11,954 bases of DNA from Anaerolineaceae bacterium. GTDB taxonomy: Bacteria; Chloroflexota; Anaerolineae; Anaerolineales; Anaerolineaceae. The DNA lies in NCBI GenBank assembly GCA_028714615.1, contig JAQTMA010000122.1, forward strand, positions 1-11,954, read 5' to 3'. Below are positions 6,405-11,954 of the stretch, one piece after another (the stretch's first letter is position 1; each line of letters opens with the position of its first letter). Made by a program: the position numbers and the translations under genes. Below the pieces are notes generated by a model that had not been told where the DNA came from, did no database searches, and worked only from the letters and a program-made list of their open reading frames with translations.

Positions 6405-7802
6405 CTATGGTAACAGGTTGGTGTAAGCTTTTGCGATGTTCAACATCGCTGGAAAAAACCACTGTGGTTGGATACCCACAATCAAAATCGCCAGGCACCC
6501 AACCGCAATCAGGCTATACCGGACCCACGGAAGATGGTGATCGACAGGCCAACTTTCCCCGGAGAATAAGAAGACGATTGACCGTAACGATCCGATTCCC
6601 AGACCCAGCATACCGACCAAAGACCAGGTGACTGCCTGGGTGGATTGCTGAGCAAGATTCTCCCAAAGAGCGAGCCGAGGTGGGAAGCCCGCCAAGAGGG
6701 GAAGACCCACCACCGACAGGCTGGCTAGAATGACGCTACTGGCCAGGAATGGATCTTTTCGGCCATAACCTGAGATCCTCGAAAAGTTGAGCGATCCTAC
6801 CCTTTCGCGAAGTAGGGAGAGCGCCAGCGCCCATACCCCTAAGCCGAGCGCCCTGGGCAGGAACAGCATGCTGAACACCAATAACCCATTCTTCGGTCCC
6901 AAACCTAGAGCCAAGAGCGAAGTCCCGGTTTCCATAATGGTCGCGTACCCGAAAATGCGGCCCAGATGGCGTTGGAAGGCAGCCCAAGCTCCACCGGTGA
7001 CGATCATGATTACCCCGGTTAGGCGGAGAACGTCAAACAGTTGGGGGTAATCACGTAACCAGGAGTATTGATCCAGGAAGTCCACCCCGAAAAGCAGCAC
7101 CACTGTGGAAAGGATCAGTAAAACAAAACCAGCCACGTAGGGGTGATTTTGTTCTGCCAGTAGTGGTATCCACGCGTAAAATGGAAAAATCGCCAGGAAG
7201 AAAGCAAAGCCCAAACCCAGCAGGGCCACCACCCGTAGGGTAATCGCCACGTCTGTATTCCCGGCCTCCAATCCAGAGAGCATCCATCCGGTGAACAAAA
7301 TGAAGGGCATTGCCAGGGTTTGGAAGATCAGATACCGCAGAACGCCCTGGTGGACCGGTTCACCTGGAGGCGCCAGCATCGGGATGCTAACCAGAACCGC
7401 AATTTCGATCAGCAACGCCGCATATAAGAAGGGCTCAACCGCCAGCGCAGCAACTAGAAGGGCCACCATTCCAAGCGCAAGCGGGGCAAACAGGTTGTTC
7501 ACATGGGCGGTGAGTGCACCAATGAACCAGAATGCTGAAATCAAGTAAATCAAGACCAACAGGTAGCGGTCTGTCGATGGGAGGATAAAACGCCGCCCCA
7601 GCAGGGTAAACGTATCGCTTATCCGCAGTGATATCGGACCCAACGTCAGTGTTTCGCCAATTGGCAAAATGTAGGCCAGACCTGCCAGAGTCAAGAGGAT
7701 GATAATGCCAAGGTCGAGGCTGAACCTCCTGAACCGATTGAGAGCAAATAACCCTATGGCAACGATTGCCGGGACAAGTATCCAGATAATCGGGGCACTC
7801 AT
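6405..7802 (-). CDS. NuoN-like proton-conducting antiporter subunit, divergent
   Basis: This 465-residue integral membrane protein has about 13-14 hydrophobic helices and belongs to the NADH-quinone oxidoreductase/Mrp antiporter superfamily (NuoL/M/N, Proton_antipo_M type). Family marks are the TM5 glutamate E133 in LIEIAVL, the PFYAWIPLL segment (207-215, compare PFHxWxPD), SGYGRKDPFLASSVILASLS (344-363) and LPLLAGFPPRLALW (367-380). The canonical lysines are missing: the position before the PF motif is F202 in GFAFFLAIFPF, no lysine occurs in the following helix, and the late lysine of the GFxxK region is R376. This suggests altered or lost proton pumping, though E133 is kept. The ATG overlaps the preceding gene's stop as ATGA. 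It is the last gene of a three-gene membrane module without hydrophilic subunits. Superfamily assignment is fairly firm; assignment to NuoN rather than NuoM or HyfF is tentative. Confidence 0.82.
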   Translation of the reverse strand: MSAPIIWILVPAIVAIGLFALNRFRRFSLDLGIIILLTLAGLAYILPIGETLTLGPISLRISDTFTLLGRRFILPSTDRYLLVLIYLISAFWFIGALTAHVNNLFAPLALGMVALLVAALAVEPFLYAALLIEIAVLVSIPMLAPPGEPVHQGVLRYLIFQTLAMPFILFTGWMLSGLEAGNTDVAITLRVVALLGLGFAFFLAIFPFYAWIPLLAEQNHPYVAGFVLLILSTVVLLFGVDFLDQYSWLRDYPQLFDVLRLTGVIMIVTGGAWAAFQRHLGRIFGYATIMETGTSLLALGLGPKNGLLVFSMLFLPRALGLGVWALALSLLRERVGSLNFSRISGYGRKDPFLASSVILASLSVVGLPLLAGFPPRLALWENLAQQSTQAVTWSLVGMLGLGIGSLRSIVFLFSGESWPVDHHLPWVRYSLIAVGCLAILIVGIQPQWFFPAMLNIAKAYTNLLP

Positions 7803-8389
7803 GCCGGCTCCTCGGGACCATTGAGACCCATCAGATAACTGCCGGCTAACGCAAGCCCAAGCGTGACCGCCGCTAACAATCCTGCCACCAGCACTGAAAA
7901 CTCGACGGCTGCATAAAGCACCTCAAAACCAGCCAGCACAGTCAATAAACCTAGCGTTACTCGAAAAGGACGGGCGGTCATCCCTAACTGCAGCAAGCCA
8001 ATCCCAATTAAGGTCAGGCCACCCTGAAGCGTGGTAATGTCGATCCCGGGCAGCCACGCAGAGACTTTTGGAGCCACTGAGAACGCGATCAATAAAACCA
8101 TCCCTGCCGCCAACAAGCGGAAGATACGACCGGTGCGCAGCCCGGACTCTTCTTCCATCACACGTTCTCCAATCTGGCTCAAGCCAAGAACGGCGCCAGC
8201 CATCCAGCCGGCCACCAGTTTGACCACCGCCAGACCCAGCGGCCAATGCTGCATAACCAGGATCATCACAACCAGGTATTGCAATGAGAGAGCCCCAATA
8301 CTCCAGCGCCAGTCCTGGCTGATTAAGATCACCAACGAAGTCACGACCAACACACCCACCAACAAGGCGCTAATCAATCCTGGGATCAT
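7799..8389 (-). CDS. Small membrane subunit resembling HyfE/NuoK/MrpC
   Basis: The 196-residue product has about six predicted membrane helices. The second half (about 125-187) resembles the HyfE/NuoK/MnhC type: a glycine-rich helix (GLTLIGIGLLQLG), a short MTARPFRV turn, GLLTVLAGFEVLYAA with E156, E163 in the next stretch, and a last helix rich in Ala, Gly and Leu. NuoK-family subunits carry membrane glutamates on the proton path, so E156 and E163 are the residues to compare. The first helices plus a charged loop (residues 72-92, ERVMEEESGLRTGR) are not assigned. The frame is open up to 8446, but ATG 8389 overlaps the stop of the upstream gene as ATGA and gives a sensible membrane start. Its own stop overlaps the next gene's start in the same way, so the three subunits are probably made in fixed ratio. 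The family call rests on pattern and neighbours. Confidence 0.7.
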   Translation of the reverse strand: MIPGLISALLVGVLVVTSLVILISQDWRWSIGALSLQYLVVMILVMQHWPLGLAVVKLVAGWMAGAVLGLSQIGERVMEEESGLRTGRIFRLLAAGMVLLIAFSVAPKVSAWLPGIDITTLQGGLTLIGIGLLQLGMTARPFRVTLGLLTVLAGFEVLYAAVEFSVLVAGLLAAVTLGLALAGSYLMGLNGPEEPA

Positions 8390-9996
8390 GGGTTCCGGCT
8401 TCCTTGCAAGAAAGTAATCACCAGGGTGAGCAATAATAACGCCCACAGAACTGCCCCATCTCCTTCCAGGATGGCTGTTAGTCCATCAATAACCTTCCCT
8501 AACCCGGTAAGCGCCAGCCAGATCAAGCGGTAGAACCATTCCAACCGAAAAAGAGCGTTAAACCCACGTAAAAGGCCACCAAACAGAGGGTTTACCCAGG
8601 CTACCATTGGGGAGGTGGTCAAGATGGGCATCCATGCTGGTTGAAAAATGCGGAGAACGAGGGATGTGGCGAGGAGCGCACTTGCTATCACCCCTGCCCA
8701 CCACACACCCGGTTCACGAGACCCGGGCCAGCCTGCAATGACCTGGATTACCTGAACTACCGGGATCACCGAAAGGCCAAGGGGATAAATCCCCCGCACC
8801 CATGGTTCCATTGTGCCCAAAGAGTCACCTGGCCGCAACGCCTGGCGCGCATAACCAAGCATAAATAGGAGAACAGAGATAAAAAACAAGCCACCCAGCT
8901 CAGGCAGCGGTCCTGCTATCAAAAGTCCATGCCATCCACTGGCAGCAGGTGAGTAAGGAACGCCGGAGAGTCCCCATAGTCCCAAAATCCACCAGAAAGA
9001 TAGCCTCGGGGATCGTGCTGAGTACAGGAAGAGCAATCCCCCGGGGAGAAGGAGAACAGTCCCCCAGGCCATACTACCGGCTGAGTCACTCCGGATAACG
9101 CAGGCGACAGCCAGAGCTGCAAACCCGATCATCCAATAAGGCCGCCCATCAATTTCGTCAGAGGCAGTGATCCACATCAAACTACTGAACAAAGCGGCGA
9201 TAACGGTCAGGGTCAGCAAGGAGGGCATCCACTCCAGTGGAACCAGCCTGTCAGGCAGGCGAGCCAGCATCGCGAGGGCGGAGGCAGCGGGGATCAGGCG
9301 CAGCAGGCTGCCGATCCCTCGACGCATGCGTGGTTCTGAAGCAAATGGCAAGTGCAATGGAAAAACTCCCAGGCGCAGCCCGGCTCCCAAGAGGAAAAAC
9401 AATCCCGAACCGGGTTGGATGGCCGAATATTCAAGCGGTTCCCCAGGCAGGTGGCTGATGATAATCCCCCAGAGGACGAAAATGCTTCCGAGTGTGCGCG
9501 CGGCATAAGCAATGACGCTGCGCGTGCTGATTCTCTGAGTGGAATCGCTTCGTAGCATGATGGCGAGTTCCACCAGATCGAAGATCGTCCAGGTCATCAG
9601 TAGGGTGACCGGATTGGCAGCCATGATACTTAGCATGCCCAGGGCGCCTAATATCAACGCTCCAGACCAGGCCACCACACTACTTTGGTACTGCCCGCGC
9701 GCAGAAGCTGTTAGAATAACCGCCAATACCAAAGAGAGGACGCTGAGGCCATAAGCCCAGGCGACTCGATCTAGGGTAAACGTCGGGGTAACTTCGAGCA
9801 ATGGCGCAGGCTGCCAGGCCGGCAATGTCACCATCAACGGAAGGTTCAAGCGCAAAGCGGCTACGCCGATCCAGCTCACCAGAGCAGCTACCACGGCGAT
9901 CACCCAGAAGAACGTAAATTCAGGGCGCATCCAGCGGATCAAGAGGAGCGCAACAGCAGTAACCAGCAGCAGGATGACCGGCAGCAGAATTAGCAT
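8386..9996 (-). CDS. NuoL/NuoM-like proton-conducting antiporter subunit, divergent
   Basis: This 536-residue protein has about 14 or more membrane helices and is the first gene of the three-gene module. The TM5 region WTIFDLVELAIML (136-148) carries D140 and E143, matching the conserved glutamate of antiporter-like subunits. GAGLRLGVFPLHLPF (204-218) matches the region usually reading GxxxKSxxxPxHxWLP, but with R208 in place of lysine and without the WLPD signature. The C-terminal segment (about 495-530) has an amphipathic stretch and a last helix, EGDGAVLWALLLLTL, as in NuoL-type proteins that end in an extra anchored helix. No ribosome binding site precedes ATG 9996: the preceding bases read TTTTTCATATACCAC and come straight from the upstream terminator. 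The frame upstream contains no other start codon before a stop. Superfamily membership is likely; transported ion and partner complex are unknown. Confidence 0.8.
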   Translation of the reverse strand: MLILLPVILLLVTAVALLLIRWMRPEFTFFWVIAVVAALVSWIGVAALRLNLPLMVTLPAWQPAPLLEVTPTFTLDRVAWAYGLSVLSLVLAVILTASARGQYQSSVVAWSGALILGALGMLSIMAANPVTLLMTWTIFDLVELAIMLRSDSTQRISTRSVIAYAARTLGSIFVLWGIIISHLPGEPLEYSAIQPGSGLFFLLGAGLRLGVFPLHLPFASEPRMRRGIGSLLRLIPAASALAMLARLPDRLVPLEWMPSLLTLTVIAALFSSLMWITASDEIDGRPYWMIGFAALAVACVIRSDSAGSMAWGTVLLLPGGLLFLYSARSPRLSFWWILGLWGLSGVPYSPAASGWHGLLIAGPLPELGGLFFISVLLFMLGYARQALRPGDSLGTMEPWVRGIYPLGLSVIPVVQVIQVIAGWPGSREPGVWWAGVIASALLATSLVLRIFQPAWMPILTTSPMVAWVNPLFGGLLRGFNALFRLEWFYRLIWLALTGLGKVIDGLTAILEGDGAVLWALLLLTLVITFLQGSRNP

Positions 9997-10006
9997 GTGG
10001 TATATG

Positions 10007-10033
10007 AAAAATAGACCGGGGATCCCCCGGCCC
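10007..10033 (-). terminator. Rho-independent terminator after the hydantoinase gene
   Basis: On the minus strand a GC-rich stem (core arms 10030-10025 and 10021-10016, CCGGGG/CCCCGG, 3-nt loop) extends by three more pairs, two of them G-U, and is followed by A and a run of five T (10011-10007). It lies about 20 nt beyond the hydantoinase stop. The T-run ends only 10 nt before the NuoL-like start codon, so it separates the two units or gates read-through into the membrane module. Confidence 0.8.
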
Positions 10034-10051
10034 TATCGGTTTTGATCTGGT

Positions 10052-11473
10052 TTACAGTACCGGCGCATACGGAAGTCGCTTTAGAAACCTACCCATCCCA
10101 GGGCTGCCAAACCAGCGATCACCATCAACAATCAGGGCGCCGCGCAGGAATACTTTTTCTGGATAGCCGACCAGGTCCCAGCCCTCGTACAAATTGTAAT
10201 CCGTCCGGTGCCTGGCATGGGCGACGCCATAAGTGACCCGTTTCTCCGCATCCCAAATGACCACGTCGGCATCTGAGCCGGGCGCCAGAGTTCCTTTGCG
10301 TGGATACAAACCGAAGATTTTCGCCGGGTTGGTGCAGTTGAGCGCGACGAATTGGTTGGGGGTCAGATGGCCAGCCCGCACGCCATAAGTCCACAGCACC
10401 GGCAAGCGATCGCCCACCCCGGGCAGGCCGTTGGGAATCATGGTGAAGTCATTCTTGCCAAGTTCTTTTCCTGGGATTGCGACCGGGTTGCCCTCATACA
10501 GAATTGGCTCCGTCCCATTGTAAAAGAAGGGGCAATGATCCGTCCCAATGCTCTGGATGGTGCCATCCTCCAGGCCTTTCCAGATGCGCATATTATCTTC
10601 CTGGGTACGCATGGGTGGGGAGCAGATCCATTTGGCGCCGTCCGGCCGGCGTAGCTCATCGATGGTGAAGAACAAATATTGCGGACAGGTTTCACCCATA
10701 ACCGAGACGCCCTTCTCGCGGGCGTAGCGGAGCTGGTCAACTTCTCCAGCAACGTTCACGTGCACGATGTAGAGAGGCGCATTGCCAGCCTGAGCTGCTA
10801 GAGCAGATGCACGCAAAACCGCTTCGACGGCCCCCCAGGCTGGACGTGTGAGAGCATGCCATTCGGGGGTAATGTAGCCCTGCGCCAGAGCATCTTCAAC
10901 CAGTTGTTCGATGACATCACCATTTTCGGCATGAACCATAGTTAGGAGACCGTGCTCTCTGGCGATGCGCAGGACTTTAAATATCTCCCCATCTTGTAAC
11001 CGTAGCCGGTGATTATATGCAGTGAAGACTTTCAGGCTGGTGATACCCTCCTGCACCAGGCCCGGAATCTGGGCGGCGATATCGCGATCCAGGTGGGTGA
11101 TATTCATGTGAAAGCCGAAATCGACAGCGGCTTTATGATCGGCTTTGGCGTGCCAGGCAGCTACATTAGCAGACATGGAAGGGGTGTCTTGCGAGACGAA
11201 GTCCAGAACGGTGGTGGTCCCTCCGAAAGCTGCCGCCTTGTGGCCGGTATAATGGTCATCGGAGGATACTGTGCCGAACATGGACAGCTCAAAATGAGCG
11301 TGCGGATCAACCCCTCCTGGAAGAATGAGCTTGCCGTCTGCGTCAATGACCTCATCGGCAGAGGTGATGAGATTTTGCCCGATTGCGGCAATCCGTTCAC
11401 CTTCGATGCGGATATCGGCCTGAAACGTTTCTGCGGCAGTGATCAGTGTACCATTTTTTATCACAATCGTCAT
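10052..11473 (-). CDS. hydA: Dihydropyrimidinase / D-hydantoinase
   Basis: The 473-residue cytoplasmic amidohydrolase opens the ring of dihydropyrimidines or 5-substituted hydantoins, giving N-carbamoyl amino acids. The TIM-barrel metal site is complete: H58 and H60 in DPHAHFELS, the carboxylated lysine K148 in TSLKVFTAY, H181 in VHAENGD, H238 in YIVHVN, and D312 in GTDHCPF. Y153, after the lysine, matches the transition-state tyrosine of the family. WICSPPMR (282-289) and FGLYPRKGTLAPGSDADVVIWD further support the cyclic-amidase group over dihydroorotase or allantoinase. Length fits the usual 450-480. The start ATG 11473 has GAAGG 6 nt upstream and overlaps the upstream stop as ATGA. Natural substrate (dihydrouracil/thymine, hydantoin or other cyclic imide) cannot be read from sequence. 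A terminator follows. Confidence 0.93.
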   Translation of the reverse strand: MTIVIKNGTLITAAETFQADIRIEGERIAAIGQNLITSADEVIDADGKLILPGGVDPHAHFELSMFGTVSSDDHYTGHKAAAFGGTTTVLDFVSQDTPSMSANVAAWHAKADHKAAVDFGFHMNITHLDRDIAAQIPGLVQEGITSLKVFTAYNHRLRLQDGEIFKVLRIAREHGLLTMVHAENGDVIEQLVEDALAQGYITPEWHALTRPAWGAVEAVLRASALAAQAGNAPLYIVHVNVAGEVDQLRYAREKGVSVMGETCPQYLFFTIDELRRPDGAKWICSPPMRTQEDNMRIWKGLEDGTIQSIGTDHCPFFYNGTEPILYEGNPVAIPGKELGKNDFTMIPNGLPGVGDRLPVLWTYGVRAGHLTPNQFVALNCTNPAKIFGLYPRKGTLAPGSDADVVIWDAEKRVTYGVAHARHRTDYNLYEGWDLVGYPEKVFLRGALIVDGDRWFGSPGMGRFLKRLPYAPVL

Positions 11474-11954
11474 AGAGCGCCTTCATCACGAGCGGGCTTT
11501 TTCGCTTTCCCCGGAGGATAAACAAATCCAAACAATTCCAGGATAGCCGGGTCCAGGGCAAGCTCAGGTAACTCGTTAGTGTGGTAGCTGCCACCCTGCA
11601 ACGCACGCTCGCGCAATGAAGACCATAGCACTTCACGTTCATCCGAGTGCACAACCAGGTCGTTGATTGACCGCGCGAGCCGCAAGTACTCACCGGTAGT
11701 ATAGAAAAATGTAATCCGGCGCCAACGACCCGCGGGAATCGGTTCAGGAAGGGTGACCAATGCCCCCAATTGAATCTTGTAGTACTCTTCACCAGCTCGC
11801 GGATGATTGCTTTCATTACGGAGCAGATCTTCGCGAGTGGTCAGCTCGTGCCCGCACACTGGAGCGATATGCCGGATTTGCCAGCGCTGCTCTTCACCAA
11901 AGGCTGCCGTCTGGTAGAACGCCAAGTAATCCACATCGACCACCTTGGGAGCCC
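11470..11954 (-). CDS. Unrecognised protein, 5' end outside window
   Basis: The last 160 residues of a protein are seen; the frame is open to the window edge. A GTG at 11943 could be a start, but the bases before it show no ribosome binding site and the frame continues upstream as APKVVDVDYLAFY, so I treat the gene as partial. The product is soluble, mixed alpha/beta in look, with conserved-looking segments LAFYQTAAFG, QIRHIAPVCGHE, EEYYKIQLG, PIPAGRWRRITFFYTTGEYL and a helical C-terminus ending in a basic tail (GKAKKPARDEGAL). No catalytic motif is identifiable. It overlaps the hydantoinase start by ATGA, indicating translational coupling, but the sequence itself does not suggest a pyrimidine-related role. 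Confidence 0.75.
   Translation of the reverse strand, partial: APKVVDVDYLAFYQTAAFGEEQRWQIRHIAPVCGHELTTREDLLRNESNHPRAGEEYYKIQLGALVTLPEPIPAGRWRRITFFYTTGEYLRLARSINDLVVHSDEREVLWSSLRERALQGGSYHTNELPELALDPAILELFGFVYPPGKAKKPARDEGAL

Noticed and set aside
8390..8446. Longer start for the HyfE-like gene at 8446
   Set aside because: It would overlap the upstream gene by about 60 bp with a hydrophilic N-terminus; the ATGA-coupled ATG at 8389 gives a normal membrane protein start.
1..11954. Search for tRNA, rRNA, CRISPR repeats, insertion sequences and attachment sites
   Set aside because: No cloverleaf, regularly spaced repeat, transposase-like frame or terminal inverted repeat pair could be seen on either strand.

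Overview
The window is a compact bacterial chromosome segment with twelve protein-coding genes, all on the minus strand, so transcription runs from high to low coordinates. Two genes are cut by the window edges. I see no rRNA, tRNA, CRISPR array, insertion sequence or phage gene. Several things fit an anaerobic member of the Chloroflexota, perhaps Anaerolineae: the mix of genes, the moderately high GC content, a SelB factor, and a small complex-I-like membrane module whose NuoL-like member ends in a typical-looking C-terminal helix. This placement is inferred from general family knowledge, not from a search.

Layout in the order of transcription. (A) 11954-10052: the 3' part of an unrecognised gene overlaps by ATGA a complete dihydropyrimidinase/D-hydantoinase gene. 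The unit ends at a good Rho-independent terminator at about 10033-10007. (B) 9996-6405: three integral-membrane genes, each joined to the next by an ATGA overlap. They encode a NuoL/M-like subunit, a HyfE/NuoK-like small subunit and a NuoN-like subunit. No NADH-, FeS- or [NiFe]-binding subunit lies beside them, and lysines of the canonical proton path are replaced. (C) 6386-3226: an extended -10 promoter, a 392-residue coiled-coil protein of unknown role, and selB 17 bp further on. (D) 3191-1: a perfect TTGACA-N17-TATAAT promoter and a structured leader precede rplU, rpmA and rpmE. A 13-bp perfect hairpin follows, then a tightly packed salvage and tRNA-maturation group: thymidine kinase, hypoxanthine phosphoribosyltransferase and the start of a CCA-adding enzyme.

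The most unusual item is rpmE. Its product has a normal zinc-type L31 body of about 70 residues, followed by a linker and a domain of about 64 residues that closely resembles the C-terminal domain of the RNA polymerase alpha subunit, including several residues of its DNA-binding surface. A ribosomal protein carrying the promoter-binding domain of RNA polymerase is the best candidate here for an undescribed system. Second is the membrane module of region B.

Functionally, region D groups translation genes (L21, L27, L31, tRNA CCA end) with nucleotide salvage (Tdk, Hpt). Region C supplies the factor for selenocysteine insertion. Region A degrades or interconverts pyrimidine-type cyclic amides. 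Region B probably couples ion movement to a partner encoded elsewhere.
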